Assembly (NCBI GenBank): GCA_963711635.1
Contig: CAVQEZ010000026.1
Coordinates: 18,820-82,819, forward strand
Source of the DNA: CADEED01 sp963711635
GTDB lineage: Bacteria; Pseudomonadota; Gammaproteobacteria; Steroidobacterales; Steroidobacteraceae
Direction: 5' to 3'
Length of the DNA stretch: 64,000 nt
Under the pieces are notes generated by a model, which saw only the letters and a list, made by a program, of their open reading frames with translations, searched no databases and was not told the DNA's origin. Made by a program: the position numbers and the translations under genes. Shown in pieces: positions 1-11,982 of the stretch. Position 1 is the first letter of the stretch, and each line of letters opens with the position of its first letter.

Positions 1-189
1 GGCGAAGAATTCCTTGCCGCTGCCGCGCAGATAGATGCGGTTGGGGCGCGTGGTGGCGATGGCGCGCCAGTGGAAGCGCACGTAGATGGAGTACTGGATC
101 ACCTGGATCTGGCGCACGGATTCGCCGAACAGGCTCTCGAGCGCGAGCTGCACGTCTTTCGGCGGATAACAGCGATTACCTACCCACAT
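1..189 (-). CDS. Hypothetical protein, N-terminal part, runs off the window
   Basis: An open frame starts at the ATG at 187-189 and reads leftward for 63 codons without a stop to the window edge. It begins MWVGNRCYPPKDVQLALESL and ends NRIYLRGSGKEFFA. The start lies 2 bp past the stop of mnmE on the same strand, so it is probably cotranscribed with that gene. No signal peptide is visible. The aromatic pattern before the edge recalls the front of putative zinc-peptidase-like hypothetical proteins, but no catalytic motif is in view, so no function is assigned. Confidence 0.5.
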   Translation of the reverse strand, partial: MWVGNRCYPPKDVQLALESLFGESVRQIQVIQYSIYVRFHWRAIATTRPNRIYLRGSGKEFFA

Positions 190-190
190 G

Positions 191-1549
191 TCATTTTCCT
201 ATGCAGAACGATCCGAAGATCCGGCCTAACAAGTCGTCCGCGGTGAATATCCCGGTGATTTCCTCCAGCGCTTGCTGGCCCTGGCGCAGTTCCTCGGCGA
301 CCAGCTCGCCGGCGCGGCGCTCGCTCGAGCTCGCGCGCCGCGGTCTCGACGCATTCGCGCGCGCGTGCCAGGGCTTCCAGATGACGACGCCGCGCCGAGA
401 TGCTTCCGTTACCCGCGGTCTGAAAGCTGACGCTGTCTTTCAGGTGGGCGCGCAGCACGTCGAGGCCCGCGCCGGTAGACGCGCGGACACGTGGATGCGC
501 GGCGGGCCGCGAATCGGTGTCGGCGACGGGCAGTCCCGCCGCCAGATCGATCTTGTTGAACACCAGCGTGACCGGCACATCGGCGGGCAGGCGCGCGCGC
601 TCCTCCTCGAAGGCCGCGCGCCTGCGGATCGCTGACGTAGTCGATCACGAACAGCACGCGGTCCGCGCGCGACATTTCCGCGGCGCGCGGCGCACGCCTT
701 CGCGCTCGACGACGTCGTCGGAGTCGCGCAAGCCCGCGGTGTCGAGCACGTGCAGCGGCATGCCGTCGATGTCGATGCGCTCGCGCAGCACGTCGCGCGT
801 GGTGCCGGGAATGGCGGTGACGATCGCGGCGTCGTAGCCCGCGAGCCGGTTGAGCAGACTCGACTTGCCGGCATTGGGGCGGCCGGCGAGCACCACGGTC
901 ATGCCGTCGCGCAGCAGCCGGCCCTGGCCCGCGGCTGCGATCAACGCCGTCGAAATGTCCGCGCACGCTGGCCAGGCGCTCGGCGAGCTCGCCGTCGCCG
1001 AGGAAATCGACCTCTTCCTCGGGAAAATCGATGGCGGCCTCGACATAGGTGCGCAGGTCGATCAACGCTTCGGTGAGCCCCTGCACCATGCTCGAGAACT
1101 CGCCCTGCAGCGAGCGCATGGCGGCGCGCGCCGCTTCGCGCGAGCCGGCGTCGATGAGATCCGCGATGGCTTCGGCCTGCGCGAGATCGATCTTGTCGTT
1201 GAGAAACGCGCGTTCGGTGAATTCGCCGGGGCGCGCGCGGCGCGCGCCGAGCTCGAGCACGCGTGCGACCAGGCGCTCGACGACGACGGGCCCGCCATGG
1301 CCCTGCAGCTCGAGCACGTGCTCGCCGGTGTAGGAATGCGGGCCCGGGAAAAACAGCGCGATGCCGATGTCGATGGGGTTGCCTGCGGCGATCGAGGAAT
1401 CGCGCGAGCGTGGCGTGGCGCGCCGCGGGCAGCTCGCCGACCAGCGTCGCGGCGATCTCGGGCGTCTTCGGGCCCGAGACGCGCACGATGCCGACGCCGC
1501 CGCGTCCGGGCGGTGTCGCCGCTGCCACGATGGTGTCGGGATGGCTCAT
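191..1549 (-). CDS. mnmE: tRNA modification GTPase MnmE (frameshifted in this sequence)
   Basis: MnmE works with MnmG to install the (carboxymethyl)aminomethyl group on U34 of tRNAs. The N-terminus MSHPDTIVAAATPPGRGGVG is the tetrahydrofolate-binding domain start. The G1 motif GRPNAGKSSLLN, switch AIPGTTRD, G3 DTAG and G4 NKID follow in order, and the C-terminus is the family signature FCIGK-stop at 191-205. The span of 1359 nt equals 453 codons, the normal length, but the reading frame jumps about five times (near 1385, 945, 695, 635 and 320). The jumps cancel to zero net, which fits scattered base-call indels better than decay. It lies downstream of yidC on the same strand, as is usual in gammaproteobacteria. 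Confidence 0.9.
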
Positions 1550-1625
1550 GCACGCCGCGGCTTCGGCGGCCGCGGACACGAGTCTACGCCGGTGTGACCG
1601 GACTGGCGCTGCAGCGCCGAACGCG

Positions 1626-3351
1626 CTACTTCTGCTCGCGCTGCATCCTCGGCCTCGATCTTCCGGTTGATGTTCCACTGCTGCAGGATCGACAGCCCGG
1701 TGTTCGTCACCCAGTAGAGCACCAGGCCGGCCGGGAAGAACGCGAACATCACCGAGAACACGAGCGGCATGAACATGAAGACCTTCGCCTGCACCGGGTC
1801 CGGCGGCGGCGGATTCAGCTTGTACTGAATGAACATCGCGCAGGCCATGATCGCCGGCAGGATGAAGAACGGATCGCGCGACGACAGGTCGTTGATCCAG
1901 CCGCATGAACGGCGCCTGGCGCATCTCCACGCTCTCGAGCAGCACCCAGTAGAACGCGAGGAACACCGGCATCTGGATGAGCATCGGCAGGCAGCCGGCG
2001 ACCGGATTCACCTTCTCCTGCTGGTACAGGTCCATCATCGCCGGCCGAGCTTCGCGCGATCGTCCTTGTAGCGTTTCCTGCAGCGCCTTCATGCGCGGCG
2101 CGAGCTCGTGCATCTTCGCCATCGAGCGGCCGGCGTTCTCGGACAGCGGATAGAACAGCAGCTTCAGCAGGAACGTCACGAGGATGATCGCCAAGCCCCA
2201 GTTGCCGACGACGCGTGGATCCTACTCGAGCAGCCAGAACAGCGGCTTGCGACGAGAAGCGTGAGCACGCCGTAGTCGGCGACGCGGCTCGAGCTCGGGA
2301 TGCAGCGTCATCGAGCTGCTTCTGCAGCTTCGGTCCGACGAACAGCGTTTCCTTGAACGTGCCGGTGCCGCCGGGCGCCACGGTCACGGCCGGCCCGAGC
2401 GCGCCGAGCAGGTATTGCCGGCCTTCCGCGCGCAGCGTGTAGGTGTACGTGTGCTGCCGGATCCGGGACGATCGCGCTGACGAAATGATGCTGCAATGCC
2501 GGCGATCCAGCCGTTCTTCACGTGCTACCGACAGGCTCTGGTGTTCCGTCTTCTCGATGTCGAGCTTGCGGTACTTCTTGCCTCGTCGTAGATCGCCGGT
2601 CCGCGGAACGCGTAGCTCTCGACCTTGAACATCGACTGCTCGACGTCCGGATCGATGCGCGAGATGCGCGCGTACGAGGCAGCGGTCCACGGCGCGGCCG
2701 ACGTGTTGTCGATCGCGTACTCGAGACCGATGCGCGAACTGCTGCGCCGGAACACGAAGGTCTTCGTGACCGTGACGCCGTTGCCATCGTCCAGGTGAGC
2801 GGCACGCGCAGCTCGTCCTGGCCCGGCCGAGCTCGTAGCGTCCTGCGCGCTCGTGAACTGGCTGCAGATGCGTGGGGCGCGCGTCATCGGGCTTGACGCC
2901 GGCGAGGCCGGTCTGCAGCACGTAGTTAGTCGCCGGCGTTCGCTGGTTGAGCAGCACCACGGCTCGGGCTGGCCCTTGACATCGGATACCCAGCAGCTCC
3001 GCGCACACGAGCGTGCCGCCGTTCAGGTCGATGTCGAGATCGAGCACGTCCGTGGTGACACGCACCTTGCCGGCGCGGCGTGCCTCAGCGGCGGCGCCGG
3101 GCTGCCGCGGCGGCGGTACCGGGTACGTGCCGCAGTCGGCGGCGCTCGGCCGCTGGCGCTGCTGGTTGAGCCGCCTGCGGGACAGTATCGTCCAGAGCGA
3201 TGGCGGCTTTGACTCGCCGCGGTGCCAGCAGAGTCGCCGTGCATCTGGCGGCGCCGGCTTGGGGCCGTAGTCGCATCTGCCACTGCGAGTAGTTGAGCCA
3301 CAGCGGCGAGCGCGAGGCCAGCCACAGGAAAACGCGAATGTTGTTAGTCAT
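1626..3351 (-). CDS. yidC: Membrane protein insertase YidC (frameshifted)
   Basis: YidC inserts and folds inner-membrane proteins, alone or with Sec. The N-terminus MTNNIRVFLWLA is the first membrane segment. The large periplasmic domain follows in pieces in several frames (TNYVLQTGL, GLEYAIDNTSAAPWT, FKVESYAFRG). The C-terminal insertase core is clear (MALKLLFYPLSE-like region, then LPMLIQMPVFLAFYWVLLES and LYWVTNTGLSILQQWNINRK). The stop was placed at TAG 1626-1628 because a one-base shift after ...AEDAA gives the family-like tail REQK-stop; without it the frame runs into mnmE. The start ATG overlaps the yidD stop as ATGA. At least six frame jumps are present in an essential gene, so sequence error is the likely cause. 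Confidence 0.88.
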
Positions 3352-3576
3352 GCGAATGTTTCGACAGCGGGACCGGATCGAATGCCGCCCGGATGCCAGG
3401 GGTGGCAGCGGCCGATGCGTTTGAGCGTGAGCCAGGTGCCGCGCAGCGCGCCGTGCGCCTCGAGGGCCTCGAGCGCGTAGTGCGAGCAGGAGGGATAGAA
3501 GCGGCAGCGCGGCCCGAGCAACGGGCTCGATGGCGAGCTGGTACCCGCGGATCAGGAATTTCAGGACGTGGCGCAT
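3348..3576 (-). CDS. yidD: Membrane protein insertion efficiency factor YidD (one-base insertion)
   Basis: This small amphipathic membrane-associated protein of the YidC module aids insertion of membrane proteins. It begins MRHVLKFLIRGYQLAIEP and ends PAVETFA-stop, the stop overlapping the yidC start (ATGA). The length of 229 nt is one more than a multiple of three. Removing one T near 3522 (gttgct to gtgct on the coding strand) restores LGPRCRFYPSCSHYALEALE, the conserved cysteine-rich core of the family, so the indel can be located precisely. The start overlaps the 3-prime end of rnpA by 16 nt. Confidence 0.88.
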
Positions 3577-3927
3577 GTACTTGCGACGCGTTGCCAAAGG
3601 GTCGCGAGGCTAGCACGCAGCGTTGTCGCCGGTGCTTCGCGCGCGGGAAATTTTGCCGCCACCACGATGTCGACCGCGGGCAGGTCGTAACTGTGCCAGG
3701 CGGAACGATTCGCGGACCAGGCGCCGGATGCGATTGCGCGCGACCGCGTTGCCCGCGGTTTTCACCGCCACCGCGAGCCCGAACGGGGATCCGAGCCCGT
3801 TGGGTTTCACGCGCAGTCCGAAGAAACGATCGTCGATGCGCCGGCCGCGCGCATAGATCGCGTCGAACTGCGGCTTGCTGCGCAGGCGCAGCTCGCGCCA
3901 AAACGTAACGTCGAGCGGCGGCTGCAT
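3561..3927 (-). CDS. rnpA: Ribonuclease P protein component (one-base insertion)
   Basis: RnpA is the protein cofactor of RNase P, which matures the 5-prime ends of tRNAs. The start is an ATG at 3927; LRSKPQFDAIYARGRR and the RNR-type signature NAVARNRIRRLVRESFR are visible. The span of 367 nt is one base too long. Dropping one T near 3690 gives YDLPAVDIVVAAKFPARE and then a frame to the TGA at 3561-3563 (tail ATLWQRVASTCATS), overlapping yidD. The rpmH-rnpA-yidD-yidC order supports the call. Confidence 0.9.
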
Positions 3928-3957
3928 GGCGGCCCGCTCACGCGGCGCTCGCGTCGC

Positions 3958-4092
3958 CTACGGAACGATCTTCTTGCGGCCCTTGGAGCGGCGGCGTGCA
4001 AGAACCTTCTTGCCGCCCTTGGTCTTCATGCGCGCGCGGAAACCCGTGGCGCGCTTGCGGCTGATCTTGCTCGGCTGATAAGTGCGTTTCAT
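3958..4092 (-). CDS. rpmH: 50S ribosomal protein L34
   Basis: L34 is a 44-residue, very basic protein of the large ribosomal subunit. The sequence starts MKRTYQPSKISRKRATGFRA and ends RRRSKGRKKIVP, matching the normal family length exactly, so this is one of the few undamaged genes in the first 10 kb. It is the first gene of the rpmH-rnpA-yidD-yidC-mnmE unit and diverges from dnaA. A perfect TTGACA hexamer on this strand lies about 70 bp upstream (4163-4168). Confidence 0.95.
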   Translation of the reverse strand: MKRTYQPSKISRKRATGFRARMKTKGGKKVLARRRSKGRKKIVP

Positions 4093-4243
4093 GATGATGG
4101 GCTCCAAAGCCGCTGATCTCTCGGAAAAAAGGGCGGGAAGGTTAAGCAGCGGGCGCTCCGGGTGTCAATACAATCCCGTCACGGAACGGCTAGACTTCGC
4201 ACCCCTTTTTCCCAGCCCACCCTTCAACCGGACAGCTCAGACC
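4093..4243. promoter_or_regulatory. Divergent rpmH / dnaA promoter region
   Basis: This 151-bp intergenic space separates the minus-strand rpmH unit from plus-strand dnaA. On the minus strand a perfect -35 hexamer TTGACA occupies 4163-4168; the best -10 candidates at 16-18 bp spacing (near 4139-4146) are weak. No TTATCCACA-type DnaA box was seen here, unlike the dnaA-dnaN gap. Its role as the rpmH promoter is inferred from position. Confidence 0.45.
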
Positions 4244-5613
4244 GTGACCGCCGCGACGCGCGAATCCACGCTCGTGGAAGCTCCCTCTGGACGCGTTGCG
4301 TGCGCGCGCTCGAAGCCGAGCTGCCGGGCGAGCATTTCAACACGTGGGTGCGCCCGCTGCAGGCCGTCGAAAGCAGCGGGGCGCTGAAGCTGCTGGCGCC
4401 GAACCGCTTCGCCGTCGATTGGGTCAACGCCCACCTACTGTCGCGCCTCGGCGAGATCCTGCGCGGCTTCGTCGAAGGCGATGCGCCGATCGTCACGGTG
4501 GAAGTCGGCTCGCGCGGACCCGAGGTCGTGCAGATCCGTGAACCGGCAAACCAACGGCATCGCGCGGCCGAAGCGCAGCGAAGGCATCGTCGTCGGCGTC
4601 CGGCTCAATCCGGACTTCACGTTCAACGGCTTCGTCGAAGGCAAGAGCAACCAGCTCGCGAAGGCGGCGGCGGTGCAGGTCGCCGAGAATCCCGGCCGCG
4701 CCTACAACCCGCTGTTCCTCTACGGCGGCGTCGGCCTCGGCAAGACGCATCTGATGCAGGCCGTCGCTCACGCCATCAAGGCGCGCGATCCCGAAGCGCG
4801 CGTCGCGTACATCCACTCCGAGCGCTTCGTGAGCGACATGGTCATCGCGCTTCAGCACAACAAGATGAACGAGTTCAAGACGGCGTATCGCTCGCTCGAT
4901 GCGCTGCTGATCGACGACATCCAGTTCTTCGCGGGCAAGGACCGCTCGCAGGAAGAGTTCTTCCACACGTTCAACGCGCTGCTCGAAGGGCAGCATCAGG
5001 TCATCCTCACCTGCGATCGTTATCCGAAGGAAGTCTCGGGCCTCGAGGAGCGCCTGAAATCCCGCTTCGGCTGGGGACTCACGGTGGCGATCGAACCGCC
5101 GGAGCTCGAGACCTGCGTCGCGATCCTGATCGGCAAGGCGCAGGCCGCGGGCGTGCGCTGCCGGAGGAAGTGGCGTTCTTCATCGCGAAGCGCATTCGCT
5201 CGAACGTGCGCGAGCTCGAAGGCGCGTTGAGACGCGTGATCGCGAACTCGCGCTTCACCGGCCGAGCCGATCACGCTGGAATTCACCAAGGAAGCGTTGA
5301 AAGACCTGCTGACACTGCAGGCGAAGCTGGTCACTATCGAAAACATCCAGAAGACCGTGGCGGACTACTACAAAGTGCGCATGGCGGATCTGCTTTCAAA
5401 ACGCCGCAGTCGTTCCGTCGCGCGTCCGCGCCAGGTGGCGATGGCGCTCGCGAAAGAATTGACGACTCACAGCCTTCCGGAGATTGGCGATGCTTTCGGC
5501 GGGCGCGACCACACGACCGTGCTGCACGCCTGCAAGCGCATCAAGGAGCTGCGCGTGGCCGAGCAGCGCGTCGGCGAGGATTATCAAACCTGTTGAGAAC
5601 CCTGACCGGATGA
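4244..5613 (+). CDS. dnaA: Chromosomal replication initiator DnaA (frameshifted)
   Basis: DnaA binds 9-bp boxes at oriC and unwinds the origin in its ATP form. Domain I (LWTRCVRALEAELPGEHFNTWVRPLQ, quoted in part) is followed by FNGFVEGKSNQLAKAAA, Walker A GGVGLGKTHLM, Walker B LLIDDIQFF and the DnaA signature GGRDHTTVLHACKRI of domain IV. The end was placed at 5613 because a one-base correction after GEDYQ gives the family tail NLLRTLTG-stop instead of an early stop at 5596. The start is less sure: GTG at 4244 precedes TAATRESTLVE, which joins domain I only through another frame jump near 4280. About six indels are implied. Confidence 0.9.
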
Positions 5614-5826
5614 CTGTGGAATGCCTGTGGATGAATTCTGTGGATAAAACTAGTCCACAGAGTCACGCACAGGGCATGCACAGGCTGTGGGTAAGTCTGG
5701 TTCATGCTGAGATTACGGAGTTCAAGAGGCTGATCCGGATAAATCTTTTCAAACGTTCCCCGTCTATTCACAGGCTCTATAGCTGCAACAACTAGCTTTA
5801 AATCTTTAAGAACAGAAGGCAATCGC
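5614..5826. promoter_or_regulatory. Candidate oriC: DnaA-box cluster and AT-rich tract between dnaA and dnaN
   Basis: On the minus strand there is one perfect DnaA box (TTATCCACA, at 5639-5647), two boxes with one mismatch (5626-5634 and 5686-5694) and one plus-strand site with two mismatches (TAGTCCACA, 5651-5659). Downstream, about 5780-5826 is A+T-rich in an otherwise GC-rich window (actagctttaaatcttta) and could be the unwinding element. The position between dnaA and dnaN is one of the standard places for a bacterial origin. It also carries the dnaN promoter. Origin function is inferred. Confidence 0.65.
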
Positions 5827-6928
5827 ATGAAGCTCACCGCGACTCGCGAGGAGATTCTCGCTCCCCTGCAGAGCGTCATCGGCGTGGTCGAGCGCCGGCA
5901 GACCATGCCGGTGCTGGCCAATGTGCTGCTGGCGGCGCGGAACAACCGGATGAGCATCACGGGCACGGATCTCGAGGTGGAGCTGGTCGCAACGGGAGAA
6001 GCCAACGTGCAGCAGCCGGGCGACGTCACCGTCCCGGGGCGCAAGCTGCTGGATATCTTCCGCGCGTTGCCCGAGAAGACGCGCGTAACGCTCGCACTGA
6101 CGGCGAACGTGTGTCGATCAAGGCGGGCGCTCGCGCTTCACGCTGTCCACGCTGCCGGCCGCGGAGTTTCCGGTGGTCGATGAGATCAACGCCCAGCAGA
6201 CGCTCGACGCTGAGCCAGGGAGAATTCCGACGTCTGATCGACAAGACGCATTTTTCGATGGCGCAGCAGGACGTTCGCTACTACTTGAACGGCATGCTGC
6301 TCGAAACCGAAGGCAAGACCCTGCGAGCCGTCGCCACGGATGGGCATCGTCTGGCGCTGTGCGAGACCGAGCTCGAGACGCAAGGCCAAGACCAACCAGC
6401 AGGTGATCGTGCCGCGCAAGGGCGTGCTGGAGCTGCAGCGCATTCTGGGCGGCGATGGCAACGTGGAGCTGGCGGTCGGAACCAATCACGTTCGCGCCCA
6501 GATCGGCGATATTCGCTTCACTTCGAAGCTGATTGATGGCCGTTTCCCGGAATATGGCCGCGTGATCCCCGCCGAATCCGACCAAGCATGGTCGAGGCGG
6601 ACCGCGAAGGACTGCGCCAGGCGCTGCAGCGCACGGCGATTCTCTCGAACGAGAAGTATCGCGGAGTTCGCCTCAAGTTGAAGTCAGATCTCCTCACGAT
6701 CCAGGCACATAACCCCGAGCAGGAAGAGGCCGAGGACCAGATCGAGGTCAGCTTACAAGGGCGATGAGGTGGAGATCGGCTTCAACGTCAATTACCTGCT
6801 GGATGCGCTGGCGGCGGTGGATACCGACAAGGTCGAGATCGGCCTGACGGACGGCGAACAGCAGCTGCCTGGTGCGGGCTCCCGGCGCGACGAACACCAA
6901 GTACGTCGTGATGCCGATGCGTCTCTAG
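5827..6928 (+). CDS. dnaN: DNA polymerase III sliding clamp, beta subunit (frameshifted)
   Basis: The beta clamp encircles DNA and tethers polymerase III. The N-terminus MKLTATREEILAPLQSVIGV and the motifs RRQTMPVLANVLL, GTDLEVELVA, FSMAQQDVRYYLNGMLLE and FTSKLIDGRFPEY are all recognisable. The C-terminus YVVMPMRL-stop at 6928 is the canonical clamp ending. The span of 1102 nt is within one base of the normal 366-codon length, but the frame changes about five times (near 6110, 6215, 6390, 6590 and 6750). recF starts 24 bp downstream, probably in the same transcript. Confidence 0.92.
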
Positions 6929-6952
6929 TCTTCGAAGCGCGGCTCGCCAGCG

Positions 6953-8017
6953 ATGTCCCTCGCCGAGCTGCGGATCGAGAACCTGCGCTGCGTCGAATCC
7001 GCAGAGCTCGAGTTTTCATCCGGAGCTCAACCTGATCTGCCGGTGAGAACGGCTCCGGCAAGACCTCGATCCTCGAGGCCATTTTTCTCCTGGGGCGCGG
7101 CCGTTCCTTCCGCACGCGAAGCACCGAGCGGCTGATCCGCCACGGCCAGCACAAGCTGACCGTCTTCGGCCGGACCGACGATTCGCCATCCCGACAGCGC
7201 TGGCGTCGAGGTCGCCGCCGATGGGGGCACCCGCGCTCGCATCAACGGTGAGAACGCGGTCATCGCTGCTGGAGCTGTCCGGCGTCTTGCCCGTGCAGGC
7301 CATCGACCCGGAGATCCACAAGCTGGTCGACAGGGTCCGGAGCGCCGCCGCCGCTGGCTGGACTGGGTGGTGTTCCACGTGGAACCAACCTTCGATGTCC
7401 ATTGGTCCCGCTACAGCCGGGCGCTGAAGCAACGCAACGCCGCGCTCCGGAGTGGGACCGCCATCGTAGATGCTTGGGACCCGGAGCTCGTCGCCAACGG
7501 CGTGGCGCTCACGGAAGCCGCGCCAGCGCACTCTGAATCGACTGCTGCCACGGCTCACCGAGACCGTTCGAGCGATTCGGCGGCGCTCGAGGTATCGGCT
7601 GGATTTACGCGCGGGTGGGCCGCGGACACCAGCTTCGAGGAAGCGCTGCGAACTCATCGAGAGCGCGATCGGCAGCGGGGGATGACCACAGTCGGCCCCC
7701 ATCGCGCGGACGTGATTCTGCGGCGCAGTCATCGCGCCGCGCGCGAAACGCTGTCGCGGGGACAGCAGAAGCTGACGGCCGTCGCCATGATCGTGTCGCA
7801 ACTCAGGCTGCTCCAGGACGAGCTGGGGATGCGCGCAGTCCTGCTTCTGGACGATCCCGCCGCTGAGCTGGACGAGAAGAATCTGCAGCGTTTGTTCGCC
7901 GAATTGTCGTCGTTGAAGTGCCAGATGATCGCGACCTCGTTGACGCCAGAAACCGCGCTTTTTCAAGCACCTAAAGCGACGTTTCACGTGGAACAAGGAC
8001 GGGTAGTCCGGTTATAA
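6953..8017 (+). CDS. recF: DNA repair / gap-filling protein RecF (frameshifted)
   Basis: RecF is an SMC-like ATPase that helps load RecA at gaps. The start MSLAELRIENLRCVESAELE, the P-loop region (GENGSGKTSILEA after a one-base correction near 7040) and LLGRGRSFRT follow the family order. The C-terminal half is intact, with TTVGPHRAD, the signature SRGQQKL and the Walker B-like LLLDDPAAELDE. Total length is 355 codons, as expected. Two parS-like sites lie inside this gene (7371-7386 and 7980-7995). gyrB starts 26 bp downstream. Confidence 0.9.
7371..7386. promoter_or_regulatory. parS-like ParB binding site 1 (inside recF)
   Basis: The 16-mer TGTTCCACGTGGAACC matches the ParB/Spo0J site consensus TGTTNCACGTGNAACA at all fixed positions except the last base. 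Its central 14 bases form a perfect palindrome. Its location within about 2 kb of the dnaA-dnaN origin is where chromosomal parS sites usually occur. It lies inside the recF coding sequence. parA and parB themselves are not in the window. Confidence 0.8.
7980..7995. promoter_or_regulatory. parS-like ParB binding site 2 (3-prime end of recF)
   Basis: The 16-mer CGTTTCACGTGGAACA matches the parS consensus TGTTNCACGTGNAACA at every fixed base except the first. It lies 609 bp from site 1 and 49 bp before the gyrB start. A TATAAT hexamer occurs at 8013-8018, so ParB binding here could also affect gyrB transcription. That last point is inference. Confidence 0.75.
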
Positions 8018-8018
8018 T
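8013..8018 (+). promoter_or_regulatory. Possible -10 element of gyrB
   Basis: A perfect TATAAT overlaps the recF stop codon, 26 bp before the gyrB ATG. No good -35 hexamer sits at 16-18 bp upstream; that space is occupied by the parS-like site. It could be a chance match across the recF stop. Confidence 0.3.
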
Positions 8019-8043
8019 TCGGGCCCGTTTTTTCGAGTCAGTC

Positions 8044-10473
<2,430 letters not shown>

Positions 10474-10541
10474 CTACTGATGCAGGGCGAAGATCCGCCT
10501 GAATAACCGCTCGAAGAGCTTCTCGCGAGGGGTCAAGTGGG

Positions 10542-10745
10542 CTAGCTACCGGACTGCCAAGCGGCATCGCACGGCTGCCAGTGGCCGCGACTCAGCCCGT
10601 CGCGCCTTCGATGACGCCCGGCTCGATGCGGACCTTCGTCGACGCTGATCTCCACATTGATGTCGGGATAGTCCGACACGAAGCTCCTGAGTTTCGCCGC
10701 AGGACCAGGTCGTCGTTGATGTTCTCGCCCGGCATTCATGAATGC
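10542..10745 (-). pseudogene. Remnant of a LysR-family regulator (effector domain fragment)
   Basis: In the 360-bp gap after gyrB, the minus strand encodes a fragment reading LRSFVSDYPDINVEISVDEG, with ENINDDLVLRR just before it in a neighbouring frame. This is the start of the LysR substrate-binding domain (the usual pattern is R..LA.F...YPDV.VEI.VDE). Only about 60 of roughly 300 residues remain. Neither the N-terminal helix-turn-helix nor the C-terminus is present, and the pieces are in different frames. It is therefore a decayed or truncated gene even if the frameshifts are base-call errors. Confidence 0.6.
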
Positions 10746-10832
10746 CTTTCATCGAAGCAAGCGGATTCTGACGACTAATCACGGCGCTTCACAGCGGGTA
10801 AGTCGGCACACACCGGTCTACAAGGAGCAGCT

Positions 10833-11330
10833 ATGGGAAATCGCGCAGCGCGCCTATCCGCAGGAATCGCCATTGCCGCTGTCGCGGTGGCGGCCTTCGC
10901 CGCCGCGAAAGATGGGGAAAGCCTCATCGTCGTGCGCAAGAGTGCGATGCCGGAAACGGGTGCCGCGCAACGCTTCACCGGCAAAGCCGTGGTCGAGTCG
11001 CGATTCGAAGGCGCGCGGCCGTCCCACCTTGCCGCGGCCATCGTCAGCTTCGAGCCCGGCGCGCGTACCGCCTGGCACACGCACCCTCACGGACAGATGC
11101 TGGTCGTGACCGCGGGATGTGGATGGGTGCAACAGGAAGGCGGCGAACGCCAGCCGATCCGTGTCGGTGACATCGTGTGGACGCCGCCGGGCGTCAAGCA
11201 TTGGCACGGCGCCGGTACGCAGGGGCCGATGAGCCACGCGGCAGTTCACGAACGATTCGACCAGCAGGAAGTCGTCTGGATGCAGAAAGTCAGCGACGAG
11301 GAATACGGTAACGCCAGCTGCAAGGTTTGA
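10833..11330 (+). CDS. Secreted cupin-domain protein
   Basis: A 165-residue protein with a hydrophobic leader (residues 1-24, AAVAVAAFAAAKDG) and one cupin barrel. Metal-ligand-type histidines occur in the pattern WHTHPHGQ, with GDIVWTPPGVKHWH as the second cupin motif. The family binds a divalent metal; related proteins are annotated as quercetinase-like or carboxymuconolactone-associated cupins, but the substrate cannot be told. It lies 12 bp before the molybdoenzyme operon on the same strand and may be cotranscribed with it. Confidence 0.75.
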   Translation: MGNRAARLSAGIAIAAVAVAAFAAAKDGESLIVVRKSAMPETGAAQRFTGKAVVESRFEGARPSHLAAAIVSFEPGARTAWHTHPHGQMLVVTAGCGWVQQEGGERQPIRVGDIVWTPPGVKHWHGAGTQGPMSHAAVHERFDQQEVVWMQKVSDEEYGNASCKV

Positions 11331-11341
11331 AGGAGATCGAC

Positions 11342-11982
11342 ATGCAAGGACCGGGTGACTGCGAACTTTCCCGACGCGACCTGATGAAACTGGGAGCAGC
11401 GGCCACCGCCGCGCCATTGCTCGCACGCGCGCAGGGCGCCGGCGCCGACGCCGAGGTCCGACCGAAGCGGCCGTTACGCTGAACGTGAATGGCAAACAAC
11501 ACCCGCTCAAGCTGGATACCCGCACCACACTGCTCGACGCGTTGCGCGAGCACCTGCAGCTGACGGGCACCAAGAAGGGTTGCGACCACGGCCAATGCGG
11601 CGCCTGCACGGTGCTGGTGAACGGACGGCGTATCAACTCCTGTCTCACGCTGGCGGTCATGCATCCCGGCGATCGCATCACCACCATCGAGGGCCTGGGC
11701 ACGCCGAAGAAGATGCATCCCATGCAGGCGGCCTTCGTAGCGCGCGATGGCTTCCAGTGTGGGTATTGCACACCGGGACAGATCTGTTCGGCGGTGGCGA
11801 TGCTGGAGGAAATCAAGTCGAACGTCCCGAGCCATGTGACGGCGGATCTGACGGCACCCATGCGCGCCACGGAGCCGGAAATCCGCGAACGCATGAGCGG
11901 CAACATCTGCCGCTGCGGCGCGTACTCGAACATCGTCGAGGCCATAGTCGACGTGAACGGCGTGAAGGAGACGAGCGCATGA
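11342..11982 (+). CDS. paoA: Aldehyde/xanthine oxidoreductase 2Fe-2S subunit, Tat-exported (PaoA-like)
   Basis: The small subunit of a periplasmic molybdenum hydroxylase carries two 2Fe-2S clusters. The N-terminus has a twin-arginine leader, SRRDLMKLGAAATAAPLL. The plant-ferredoxin cysteines CDHGQCGACTV...C and the second cluster CGYCTPGQ...CRCGAY follow in order. The span of 641 nt is one base short: a missing base near 11458 separates the leader (frame 1) from VTLNVNGKQHPLKLD (frame 2), and restoring it joins them. The stop overlaps the next start (ATGA). It resembles E. coli PaoA (YagT). Confidence 0.82.

Noticed and set aside
4093..4243. Origin of replication between rpmH and dnaA
   Set aside because: No DnaA boxes were found in this gap; they cluster in the dnaA-dnaN gap instead.
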